A stretch of 64,000 nucleotides of DNA, from the NCBI RefSeq assembly GCF_000023825.1, contig NC_013061.1, positions 4,092,001 to 4,156,000 of the forward strand, written 5' to 3'. Made by a program: the position numbers and the translations under genes. Numbering within the stretch: the first letter of the stretch is position 1; the number at the start of each line of letters is the position of its first letter. The stretch is from Pedobacter heparinus DSM 2366. GTDB lineage: Bacteria; Bacteroidota; Bacteroidia; Sphingobacteriales; Sphingobacteriaceae. The notes below the pieces were generated by a model. The model was not told where the DNA came from. It saw nothing but the letters and a program-made list of their open reading frames with translations, and made no database searches. This document shows positions 25,015 to 33,878 of the stretch, one piece after another.

Positions 25015-26670
25015 CTAATTAGTTTTGACCCTAACATCCCTGAACATGAAAGGATTATCGCTGATCCTCAATACTTTTTTACTGGTAGTTGTGATGTTCC
25101 TGAGAATGACCTCTTTAGTTTTAACATAGGGAAACTTTTCCTGGTAGGCAGTGTCTGTCATTTGCGGATTGAAATTGGCGAAAATGGCCGGCCCCTGGTA
25201 ATTGTCTGGATAACTGGAATCGTCTATTTGAAGATTTTCAATTGTGATCCGTTCCGGCATATAGCACGTATAGCCAAAATCATGCTGACCTGAATAGGAT
25301 CCGCTGATCAAAGAGGCACTAAAGGGTTTGCCGCCCGCCGGTACAAAAGTACAGTTACGGACCACAAGTTCTCCCTGCCATGTACTGCCATAGTCGGGAC
25401 GCAGGTTAACAAGGCTTCGGCCGCGAATGGTCGAATTTTCGATTGTCAGAAGTCCACTACCTATGGCATTTACCCCCATATGTCCCAGGGTTGAGTTGCG
25501 GATGGTGGCATTGGCAACTCCCTGATGGGCATCAAACCGGGAGAGTGTACAATGATCGTAAACAAGGTTTTTGCAGAAATTTGATCCTAAAATGCCCCAG
25601 TACTTGTTGTCGTCGATGTCATTGGTTTGGCTGCAATTCAGAAAAGATACATTAACTGCACGGTTGACGGAAAGATCATATGTACCCATTGAGACAGGTT
25701 TGCCGGCGGCACCAATGGTGTTATAGGTTTTGTGTCCGGTTAGGATGGTGTTTTTTACCGTTACATAAGCACAGTTACCAATGTTGATAAAGCCTCCATA
25801 AGGCGCACCGTGGTCGCCTTCGCCTTCGATGTAGTGTTTCAACCCTTCAACAAGTACATGAGATCTTCTGATCGCAATGCCGCGGTTATAATAGGTAGAC
25901 TTGGATTCGGCTTTATTGGCAATTGTAGTGAAACTGCCTCCGGTGATCTTCAGCAAATTTTCATCGATGGGCAGAGCGGTGATATCTGTAACCTGTTCAA
26001 AATCCCAGATGATTGGTGCGTTCATATCTACCTTACCGTCTTTGTCAACAATAAAGAGGTCGGTTTGCGAAGAGCCATTATTCTGGTTTAGCCCAAACCT
26101 GATGTATTGTTTTACATTGGAATTGGTGACCGAGATTAAACAGCGACCTGGTAAGGGGGGCAGATCGATTTTTTGCTGGTTTCGCTTAATTGAGGATATG
26201 GTTGCAAGTTTGAAGGGTTTCAGGTCTGAACTTACTGTAAAAATAGCCGCAGTACGGTTTTTCACTTCGGTATCATCAATAATGAAGGCCGCAGTGCCGA
26301 AATCAGTACCAGTTTGGATGACCACAGTGCGCTCCTTCCCTCCAATATAGTAGGTGGCTCCAGCGTCTGCTTTAACCGGAAGGCCCTGCAGGTTGGCAAA
26401 TGCATGAGTTGCGGCAATAACATCAATGTCATCCGTTATTCCATCACCTTTGGCACCTAAATCACTGTAGCGAACCAGGCCGGCAGCTTTGAACTTAGCT
26501 ACATCTTTTGGCGATATATTGACAGTCAGTTCCCGTTTTTCGTTGGTATATACCTGGGTTGTCTGCCCCTGCGATGTGATCACTACATTATTCTCAGGCG
26601 AGTTTCTTTCTTGTGCCTGCGTAAACAATATATGGTTTAAGAGAAACATGAGGAGCATATGCTTTTTCAT
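25015..26670 (-). CDS. Secreted right-handed beta-helix protein, pectate-lyase-like superfamily
   Basis: The 551-residue exported protein has a signal peptide ending near LFTQAQ. The motif YSDLGAKGDGITDDIDVIAATHAFAN at about residues 67-92 is the classic N-cap of Pectate_lyase_3 / tailspike-type beta-helices. The middle and C-terminal parts hold many short coil repeats (VTVKNTILTGH; LVYDHCTLSRFDAHQGVANATIRNSTLGHMG; LTIENSTIRGRSLVNLR; LVVRNCTFVPAGG). It is probably a periplasmic or surface polysaccharide-active or -binding protein. No carbohydrate gene is adjacent, so the substrate cannot be inferred. It is transcribed alone. Confidence 0.8.
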   Translation of the reverse strand: MKKHMLLMFLLNHILFTQAQERNSPENNVVITSQGQTTQVYTNEKRELTVNISPKDVAKFKAAGLVRYSDLGAKGDGITDDIDVIAATHAFANLQGLPVKADAGATYYIGGKERTVVIQTGTDFGTAAFIIDDTEVKNRTAAIFTVSSDLKPFKLATISSIKRNQQKIDLPPLPGRCLISVTNSNVKQYIRFGLNQNNGSSQTDLFIVDKDGKVDMNAPIIWDFEQVTDITALPIDENLLKITGGSFTTIANKAESKSTYYNRGIAIRRSHVLVEGLKHYIEGEGDHGAPYGGFINIGNCAYVTVKNTILTGHKTYNTIGAAGKPVSMGTYDLSVNRAVNVSFLNCSQTNDIDDNKYWGILGSNFCKNLVYDHCTLSRFDAHQGVANATIRNSTLGHMGVNAIGSGLLTIENSTIRGRSLVNLRPDYGSTWQGELVVRNCTFVPAGGKPFSASLISGSYSGQHDFGYTCYMPERITIENLQIDDSSYPDNYQGPAIFANFNPQMTDTAYQEKFPYVKTKEVILRNITTTSKKVLRISDNPFMFRDVRVKTN

Positions 26671-26765
26671 AAGATTTGTCTAATGATGATTATTTAATTG
26701 AAAATGTTGTTACGTCGGACAGAATGAGTATGGAATTGACGAGTTAAATACGGAAAGAACGGCTT

Positions 26766-27116
26766 TTAGACGTGGCATAGAATATTAATGAGCTTGCCGA
26801 AAGGATCACGGGTATAAAATCTTTTTACTCCCCAGGGCTCAACTATGGGGCCGTATTCAATAACAAATCCCGCTTCCCTTGTGCGGTTTAAAGTTTCTTC
26901 GAAATCATCCACTTCAATTGAAAGGTCTGGGGTCAATGTTCCTGAACCACCTTCGGAAGCAAAACTGACCTGAACAGTCATTTTTTGATTTTCAATTCCG
27001 TAGGTTGCAATCCAGCCGTGATCCATTAAGCATTCAAGCCCTAGTATATTTTTATAAAAGGCTTCGGCTTTGGCAATGTTTTCTGTATGAAGATTTGCTA
27101 CAATTCGTTTGACCAT
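26766..27116 (-). CDS. VOC-family (glyoxalase/bleomycin-resistance-like) protein
   Basis: The 116-residue protein has the paired beta-alpha-beta-beta-beta layout of the vicinal-oxygen-chelate fold. The first half is VANLHTENIAKAEAFYKNILGLECLMDHGWIATYG and the second is LSIEVDDFEETLNRTREAGFVIEYGPIVEPWGVKRFYTRDPFGKLINI. Candidate metal ligands include the His in ANLHTE and an acidic residue near SIEVDD. Such proteins may be isomerases, dioxygenases or binding proteins. The specific role is not readable. Confidence 0.88.
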   Translation of the reverse strand: MVKRIVANLHTENIAKAEAFYKNILGLECLMDHGWIATYGIENQKMTVQVSFASEGGSGTLTPDLSIEVDDFEETLNRTREAGFVIEYGPIVEPWGVKRFYTRDPFGKLINILCHV

Positions 27117-27190
27117 AAACTAAGATAGGGATACTTTATTATAAAGATTACGTTTCTTAAATTATCAGTAGATTATATTTACTTCTTTAG

Positions 27191-27676
27191 TCACAAAGTC
27201 CCAAATACAAATACAACCTCGCTTTTCGGATTATCAAGTTTGGTGCTTTTACGTATACCATTTTCTATTGCATGGATCATATTGCTTTGCGAATTATGCT
27301 GTTCAAACAGGATATCATTTTTTATACCCAATTCTTTAATTGTAGACACTTTGTCGGTTTCAAAATAACACCAGGCTGCATCTTCTTCGATTTCGTAACC
27401 CTGATATTTTAAGGTGAGTACCTTACGGTCTGCATTGAGTTTAAAATGCTCCTTTATATAAGAAGCAATCAGTGCATCCACTTGTTTCCTGTCGGACGGT
27501 TTCAGGATATTCACTTTTGTATTGTATTTTTTTTCCAGGGCTTTCTCAAAATCATCAAAAAAAATACGGATGCTAACCTGTAACGTTCCGGTACTTTTAT
27601 TATGTGCAACTTCTGTTACACTCACATAAAAGGGATGAAATATATTTAACCAAAAAAATAATATACACTGCAGCAT
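27191..27676 (-). CDS. DUF6702 family protein
   Basis: The 161-residue product begins with a short hydrophobic segment and the phrase HPFYVSVTEVAHNKSTGTLQVSIRIFFDDFEKALEK, which I recognise as the start of the DUF6702 family of Bacteroidota. The rest alternates strands and helices, with a KYQGYEIEEDAAWCYFE core. It is probably periplasmic or membrane-anchored. It is divergent from hupE and the M1 peptidase gene, with only 63 bases between starts; these three families tend to be encoded together in Bacteroidota as far as I recall. Function unknown. Confidence 0.75.
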   Translation of the reverse strand: MLQCILFFWLNIFHPFYVSVTEVAHNKSTGTLQVSIRIFFDDFEKALEKKYNTKVNILKPSDRKQVDALIASYIKEHFKLNADRKVLTLKYQGYEIEEDAAWCYFETDKVSTIKELGIKNDILFEQHNSQSNMIHAIENGIRKSTKLDNPKSEVVFVFGTL

Positions 27677-27739
27677 TTTGTTTTTCTTAATTCAAATGAG
27701 GATATTGCTATAGATTTAGCTAAGTTACAAATTTATTCA

Positions 27740-28327
27740 ATGCAGGACTTCCCACTTTATTTTCAATTAGGCTGGCGACACATTTTAGACTGGCAGGGAT
27801 ATGATCACATTTTATTTGTGATGGTGCTGTGCGGGACCTATATGCTAACCGACTGGAAAAAAGTACTAATCCTGATAACAGCTTTTACCATTGGCCATAG
27901 CATAACCCTGGCCTTAAGTGTATTCAAAATCATAACTGTAAATACGCCTTTAATCGAATTTTTAATTCCCGTTACCATAATGGTTACCGCTGCAGCCAAC
28001 ATACTGGGCAAAAGGCAAAAACCCAAAGGTCAGAAATTCAAGTATACCATGACCCTTTTCTTTGGCCTGATTCATGGCTTAGGCTTCTCTAATTACTTGA
28101 AAAGCTTGTTGGGTAAAAGCAGCAGCATTACCGCCGAACTATTTGCTTTTAATATCGGACTGGAATTTGGCCAGATACTGATCGTTATTGCAACATTGAT
28201 CTTATCATTTATCCTGATCTGGATGGTAAAAATAAAACGATGGGATTGGAATTTCTTTCTTTCATCTGCTATATTTGGAATATCATTTGTAATGGCGGCA
28301 GAACGTTTCCCGGCATTATTAGGATAA
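27740..28327 (+). CDS. HupE/UreJ-family membrane protein
   Basis: The 195-residue protein has about six transmembrane helices and the HupE/UreJ hallmarks: an N-terminal HILDWQGYDHILFVMVLCG, LITAFTIGHSITLALS and LFFGLIHGLGFSNYL, each with a conserved histidine. HupE/UreJ proteins are linked to nickel or cobalt uptake, but the short Bacteroidota forms are not characterised to my knowledge and no hydrogenase or urease gene is nearby. The gene ends 23 bases before the M1 peptidase gene, so the two are probably co-transcribed. Confidence 0.85.
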   Translation: MQDFPLYFQLGWRHILDWQGYDHILFVMVLCGTYMLTDWKKVLILITAFTIGHSITLALSVFKIITVNTPLIEFLIPVTIMVTAAANILGKRQKPKGQKFKYTMTLFFGLIHGLGFSNYLKSLLGKSSSITAELFAFNIGLEFGQILIVIATLILSFILIWMVKIKRWDWNFFLSSAIFGISFVMAAERFPALLG

Positions 28328-28350
28328 TAACTTAAACTTCACCCCCACCA

Positions 28351-30687
28351 ATGAATAAGATACTGCTGTTTTTTATTGTGCTTTTATGTAGCGCCAAAGC
28401 TTTCGGTCAGCATATACTTCATAACCCCGGTTCTAATCACGGGAACAAATTTGAACAGCTTGGCACCATCCTTTCCGGCCCTAACTCCTACCGTTCGGCT
28501 TCCGGTGCACCTGGCCCAGCATACTGGCAACAGCGTGCTGATTATGAAATTAATGCAGAACTGGATGAAAAGAACCTGCGTTTAAGCGGCTCAGAAACCA
28601 TTACTTATTACAACAACTCTCCCGACCCACTAAGTTATTTATGGGTACAGCTGGATGAAAATGAGCATAAGGCCAGCAGCGATAATAAGCTGACAGAACA
28701 GAGCAGGATGACAGATCAGATGGGTTATAAGGCCTTATCAGATATCATTAACCCTGAAAATGACCTGGGCGTTAAAATACTAAAGGTTACAGATGAAAAG
28801 GGGACTGCCCTGCCTTATGTCATCAACAATACCATGATGCGTATAGACCTGCCCTATGTATTACAGTCCAAACAAAAATATAAACTTAAAATAACCTGGA
28901 ATTACAAAATCATCAACCGCGTAATAGATGGAGGAAGAGGTGGTTATGAATATTTTGCTGAGGACGACAACTATCTGTTTACCATTGCCCAGTGGTTTCC
29001 ACGCATGGCTGTTTATTCTGATTTCCAGGGCTGGCAAAATAAACAGTTTGAAGGTAGGGGCGAATTTGCACTTGTATTTGGCAATTATAAGGTAAACATG
29101 ACTGTACCGGCCGATCATGTGGTAGGTGCTACAGGCGAATGTCAGAATTATGCCCAGGTGCTGAGTGCTGCCAGTTTAAAACGATGGAATGCCGCACAAT
29201 CTACAAAAGTACCTATTGAAATTGTAAACCTGGCCGAAGCAAAATCAGCCATCACCAAAAAATCGACTGCTAAAAAAACCTGGACCTACTTTGCTGAAAA
29301 TGTAAGGGATTTTGCACTGGTATCGTCAAGGCGATTGGTTTGGGATGCCATGGCAACCAGTATAGAAGGTAAAAAGATAATGGCTATGTCTTACTATTGC
29401 CCGGAAGCTTATTCACTTTACAGCAGGTATTCGACCAAAGTGGTAGCACATACTTTAAAGATCTATTCCCAGCACACTATCCCCTATCCTTATCCCGTAG
29501 CCATTTCTGTAGAGGCTGCCAACGGAATGGAATACCCGATGATCTGTTTTAATTTCGGACGTACAGAAAAAGACGGCACTTACACGGAGGCCATTAAATA
29601 TGGTATGATCGGTGTAATTATACATGAAGTTGGGCATAACTTTTTCCCGATGATAGTGAATTCGGACGAGCGACAATGGACCTGGATGGACGAAGGTTTA
29701 AATACTTTTTGCCAGTACATGGCCCAGCAGGCATGGGACATTAACTACCCTTCGCAGCGCGGCCCTGCACATAAAATAGTGGATTACATGAAATTGCCTA
29801 AAGACCAGCTGGAGCCCATTATGACCAACTCTGAAAACATCGTTAATTTTGGACCAAATGCCTACGCAAAACCAGCTACGGCACTGAATATTTTAAGGGA
29901 AACCGTTATGGGCCGTGAGCTTTTCGATTATGCTTTTAAAGAATATGCAAAACGATGGGCCTTTAAACATCCTACCCCTGCAGATCTGTTCAGGACGATG
30001 GAAGACGCATCGGCGGTGGACCTTGATTGGTTTTGGAGAGGCTGGTTTTTTAGTACTGACCCGGTAGACATTTCACTGGATGATGTACGCTACTACCGTA
30101 TGAACAGTATGAATGCGGCTATTGAAAATGTAGAACTTAAAAAGGCTTATGACAAGGACCTTTACAATATCAGCAGGGAACGCAACCGCAAAGAAGGCAT
30201 AAAATTCGCTATAGAACAAGATACAAGCCTACAGGATTTTTACAATAAATTTAACCGCTTTGAGGTGAGTAAGTCTGCCGATCAAGAATTTCAGCAATAC
30301 TTCAGCAACCTTTCCGCAGCAGAAAAAAAACTTTACGAAAGCAAGAAGAACTTTTATGAACTGGATTTCTCGAATATAGGGGGACTGGTGATGCCCATCA
30401 TTATTGAATGGACCTTTAAGGATGGCAGCAAGGAGGTGGACCGCATTCCTGCCTATATCTGGAGAAAAAATGAAAATAAAGTAACCAAAGTTTTTGCGAA
30501 AGATAAAGAAGTAATTGCTGTACAACTGGATCCATACCGCGAAACTGCCGATATAGATGAAAGCAATAACTCATGGCCAAGAAAAAATCAGCCAACCAGA
30601 TTTGAACTGTTTAAACAACAGCAGGCACCCCGTGGGTCATCTACTGAACAGACCAACCCAATGCAGCAATCCAGACAAAGGCAATAG
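28351..30687 (+). CDS. M1-family zinc metallopeptidase
   Basis: The 778-residue exported enzyme has a signal peptide ending near SAKAFGQ. The M1 exopeptidase loop appears as AANGMEYPMICFNFG (GAMEN-like) and the zinc site as VIIHEVGHNFFP with the third ligand in WTWMDEGLNTFCQY. The N-terminal half is the M1 beta-saddle domain (ALDEK/LSGSETITYYNNSP). C-terminal parts extend past the catalytic domain and the very end is Gln-rich and polar. It is probably periplasmic. Substrates may be peptides or, from its link with HupE, a metal-peptide complex (inference). Confidence 0.92.
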   Translation: MNKILLFFIVLLCSAKAFGQHILHNPGSNHGNKFEQLGTILSGPNSYRSASGAPGPAYWQQRADYEINAELDEKNLRLSGSETITYYNNSPDPLSYLWVQLDENEHKASSDNKLTEQSRMTDQMGYKALSDIINPENDLGVKILKVTDEKGTALPYVINNTMMRIDLPYVLQSKQKYKLKITWNYKIINRVIDGGRGGYEYFAEDDNYLFTIAQWFPRMAVYSDFQGWQNKQFEGRGEFALVFGNYKVNMTVPADHVVGATGECQNYAQVLSAASLKRWNAAQSTKVPIEIVNLAEAKSAITKKSTAKKTWTYFAENVRDFALVSSRRLVWDAMATSIEGKKIMAMSYYCPEAYSLYSRYSTKVVAHTLKIYSQHTIPYPYPVAISVEAANGMEYPMICFNFGRTEKDGTYTEAIKYGMIGVIIHEVGHNFFPMIVNSDERQWTWMDEGLNTFCQYMAQQAWDINYPSQRGPAHKIVDYMKLPKDQLEPIMTNSENIVNFGPNAYAKPATALNILRETVMGRELFDYAFKEYAKRWAFKHPTPADLFRTMEDASAVDLDWFWRGWFFSTDPVDISLDDVRYYRMNSMNAAIENVELKKAYDKDLYNISRERNRKEGIKFAIEQDTSLQDFYNKFNRFEVSKSADQEFQQYFSNLSAAEKKLYESKKNFYELDFSNIGGLVMPIIIEWTFKDGSKEVDRIPAYIWRKNENKVTKVFAKDKEVIAVQLDPYRETADIDESNNSWPRKNQPTRFELFKQQQAPRGSSTEQTNPMQQSRQRQ

Positions 30688-30689
30688 GA

Positions 30690-33623
30690 CTAAAAGAACC
30701 CTAGCTGTCCTTTATCATCAATTTTGATATCATCCGGATTGGTGATCTCAAAATCTATTTTTTTTGCGGGTTTCTCTTCCTGTTCCGGCTCAGGTTTGGC
30801 TATGGGCTCTTTTTTCGGTTTTGTTTCATCAGCAGACTTTTCTTTGGCAGGACCCGTTTCTTTTTTTGGCTTAGGTGCTTCGGCAGGTTTGGTGGCCCCG
30901 CTGTCCCATTGTTTTTTAGGTTTTTCGGCCGCAGCAGGCTTTTCAGTAGCGGGAATTTCAGGTTCAGGTAACGGAGCTTCCTCCTCATCTGCATCTTTAC
31001 TCAATGCAGGATCAACCAGTTCTTCCCCATTTTCTATATTCGTTGCAGCGGCTTCATCCTCTTGAAACTCATCCTCAGCCTCATTTGCCACAGAAACAAC
31101 TTTAACTTCTTCAGCAGGTTCAATTTCCGTGTGATTTGAAATGGTTATATTTTTAACTTCATGGGCAGTAAGCCTGTTTCCATTGGCTTTAATTCCTTTT
31201 ACATCAATAAATTCGGCAAGAACAATTTCAAGTGTTTCCGGAACCTGGGTTTTTCCTTTCAATACATCAACTGTTAAAACCGCTGCCGGATTGCTGCTGA
31301 GGTAAAGGAACTTCGATCCGTTCTCCTCACTAATCAGACTTACTTTTTTGCCTACAGCAATCGCCTCAAAAAGGAACCTTTTGATAAAATAGTTTTTGGC
31401 TTTACCCTCATATTGCACAACTGCAAAAGGTTTTTCAGGGTCAAACTTCTGAATTAAGATCAGATCGGCATCAAAGTGGTTGCTCAGCTCAAAAGTACTC
31501 AGTTCATACCAGCCGTCTTTATGTACCTGCAATATTTTATCCTCGCCATCAAATTCACCAAGATATTTGCCCCTTCCGTCCACATTTAACCTTCTTAGCA
31601 AATCATCATACCAGATTTTTAGTCCCGAAAGTGTAGATACGCCTTTGCTTTTCAGCAGTATTTTTTTAACCGGATATTTAGAAACAATATTTCCCTGTGA
31701 ACCGCGTCCTTTTATCGCAATTTCAGCAAAATCGAGATCGAACTGCAGCTTTTTTAACTTGCTATGTGGTTTAAGCTGTACAGTCACAATTTCGGCTTCT
31801 CCATTAGGATTAGCTGTAAAATACAGCACTTTTGAGCCCTTACTCCCTTTTGTCAGATCGTATTCCTTATCACGGGTAACCCCTACAACTGCAAAACGCT
31901 TAATATAAGAAACCCCGCTCGCCCCATCTTTATAGATCATGTTGTAAATGGTCCGTTCATCCCCCTTTTTAAATACCTGGGCATGCAGGATACCCTTACC
32001 TACAAAAGTTTTATCGGCAACTTTCGTAATGATGCATTTACCGTCTTCTCTAAAAACAATGAGCTCATCAATATCTGAACAATCGGCAACAAATTCATCC
32101 TTCCGCAATCCGGTCCCTATAAAACCATCTTCACGGTTCATGTAAAGTTTAACATTGGCCAAGGCTACTTTAGATGCCTCAACCCGATCAAACAAACGGA
32201 TCTCAGTTTTACGCTCCCTGCCCTTACCATACTTGTCCTTTAATTTCTGAAACCAGGCAATGGCATATTCCGTTAAATGCCGTAAATGGTTTTTAACCAC
32301 TTTGATCTCGTCAGAAAGGGCTTTCATCTGTTCATCCGCTTTTTTAACATCAAAGCGGGTAATGCTGCTCATTGGTTTATCAATCAGCTTTTTAAAATCC
32401 TCAGGAAGTATTTCTCTGTAAAGACCTGGTTTAAAAGGCTCAAACAACCTGTTCAAAACCTCTACCACCATTTCAAAATTGACTGAATTTTCATATTCAG
32501 CATTTTTATACATCCCTTCCTGAATAAATATCTTTAGCAATGAGCTGAAAAATATCTTTTCCTGTAATTCATGCAGTTTAATTTCCAGTTCCTTTTTCAA
32601 CAGGGCCTTGGTGTGCATCGAATTCTCTATCAGGATATCATTAACACTTAAAAACTGAGGCTTTTCATCCTTAATGATGCAGGTATTTGGTGATATTGAA
32701 ACCTCACATGAAGTAAAGGCGTATAAGGCATCAATGGTCACATCAGGAGAAATACCTGGTGCCAGCTGGATCACGATCTCGACATGGGCAGCGGTATTGT
32801 CCTCAATCTTTTTGATCTTGATCTTGCCCTTGTCGTTGGCCGATAAGATACTGTCAATTACCGATCCGGTAGTCGTGCTGTAAGGTATTTCGGTAATAAC
32901 CAGTGTTTTTTTATCCTTTTCGGTGATTTTGGCCCTCACCCTGATACGGCCGCCACGCATCCCCTCGTTGTAAGCAGAAAAATCGGCCATACCACCTGTA
33001 AAAAAATCGGGCAAAATGTTAGGCCGATGCCCTTGCAATGCTTCAATAGAAGCATCCAGCAATTCGATAAAGTTATGTGGCATTACTTTGGTTGCTAAAC
33101 CAACGGCAATACCTTCAGCTCCCTGGGCAAGCAACAGGGGGAATTTAACAGGCAAGGTAACCGGTTCGTTGTTACGCCCGTCATAACTCAACTGCCAGAT
33201 GGTTGTATCACCATTAAACACAACTTCATTGGCAAATTTAGATAAACGGGCCTCAATATAACGCGGCGCAGCAGCATTATCACCGGTAATCGGGTCTCCC
33301 CAGTTACCCTGGCAATCAATCAGCAGGTCTTTTTGTCCAATCTGCACCATGGCATCACCTATGGAAGCATCCCCATGCGGATGGTATTTCATTGTATTTC
33401 CAATCACGTTGGCTGCCTTATTGAAGCGTCCATCATCCATCTCTTTCAAAGAATGCATGATACGTCGCTGCACCGGCTTCAAGCCATCATTGATGTGTGG
33501 CACAGCGCGGTCAAGAATTACATAAGAAGCATAGTCGAGGAACCAGTTTTCATAAAGTCCGTTGATTGGAATTACGGTATGTTTATTTTCTTCGTTTATG
33601 TTGTTTTCTATTTCTTCGCTCAT
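30690..33623 (-). CDS. parC: DNA topoisomerase IV subunit A (GyrA/ParC family)
   Basis: Residues 1 to about 500 form the breakage-reunion domain, with active-site Tyr122 in AAAPRYIEARL and the quinolone-resistance region HPHGDASIGD bearing the usual wild-type Ser87. A beta-pinwheel-like C-terminal domain follows to about residue 800. The last 150 residues are low-complexity, first acidic then Lys/Pro/Glu-rich, ending KIDDKGQLGFF. I use the ATG at 33623 (977 residues), since the codon before it is only TTG. The ParC rather than GyrA assignment rests on the reduced C-terminal domain and the parE gene nearby. Confidence 0.9.
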   Translation of the reverse strand: MSEEIENNINEENKHTVIPINGLYENWFLDYASYVILDRAVPHINDGLKPVQRRIMHSLKEMDDGRFNKAANVIGNTMKYHPHGDASIGDAMVQIGQKDLLIDCQGNWGDPITGDNAAAPRYIEARLSKFANEVVFNGDTTIWQLSYDGRNNEPVTLPVKFPLLLAQGAEGIAVGLATKVMPHNFIELLDASIEALQGHRPNILPDFFTGGMADFSAYNEGMRGGRIRVRAKITEKDKKTLVITEIPYSTTTGSVIDSILSANDKGKIKIKKIEDNTAAHVEIVIQLAPGISPDVTIDALYAFTSCEVSISPNTCIIKDEKPQFLSVNDILIENSMHTKALLKKELEIKLHELQEKIFFSSLLKIFIQEGMYKNAEYENSVNFEMVVEVLNRLFEPFKPGLYREILPEDFKKLIDKPMSSITRFDVKKADEQMKALSDEIKVVKNHLRHLTEYAIAWFQKLKDKYGKGRERKTEIRLFDRVEASKVALANVKLYMNREDGFIGTGLRKDEFVADCSDIDELIVFREDGKCIITKVADKTFVGKGILHAQVFKKGDERTIYNMIYKDGASGVSYIKRFAVVGVTRDKEYDLTKGSKGSKVLYFTANPNGEAEIVTVQLKPHSKLKKLQFDLDFAEIAIKGRGSQGNIVSKYPVKKILLKSKGVSTLSGLKIWYDDLLRRLNVDGRGKYLGEFDGEDKILQVHKDGWYELSTFELSNHFDADLILIQKFDPEKPFAVVQYEGKAKNYFIKRFLFEAIAVGKKVSLISEENGSKFLYLSSNPAAVLTVDVLKGKTQVPETLEIVLAEFIDVKGIKANGNRLTAHEVKNITISNHTEIEPAEEVKVVSVANEAEDEFQEDEAAATNIENGEELVDPALSKDADEEEAPLPEPEIPATEKPAAAEKPKKQWDSGATKPAEAPKPKKETGPAKEKSADETKPKKEPIAKPEPEQEEKPAKKIDFEITNPDDIKIDDKGQLGFF

Positions 33624-33878
33624 CAAAAAAGGATTGTATGCTGTAAATATAAGGGTTGAAAACGAAATTTAAGAACTGAGTTTTTAACAGTTGGCAGCAG
33701 CAGAACTATCCATACACGTCATTAAGTATTTACTTGTTTTCAAAAAACAGGCCTCTATTAACATTGTTTTAAACAATTTAATTATTTAGATTGTAGATAT
33801 ATAGAATCCCCAAAATTTTGCTTCTGGTGGCATGATTTTGGTTATTAATAAGGTTCAGAGCACTCAATTTAAATTAGT

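Noticed and set aside
30724..31065. A 113-residue plus-strand frame over the parC tail
   Set aside because: It is a Ser/Phe/Gly-rich reverse reading of the Lys/Glu/Pro low-complexity tail, without any domain.
33624..33878. Possible RNA gene or regulatory element in the 255-base gap between parC and tamB
   Set aside because: The stretch is AT-rich with no exact promoter box, strong hairpin or open frame; nothing beyond divergent promoters can be supported.
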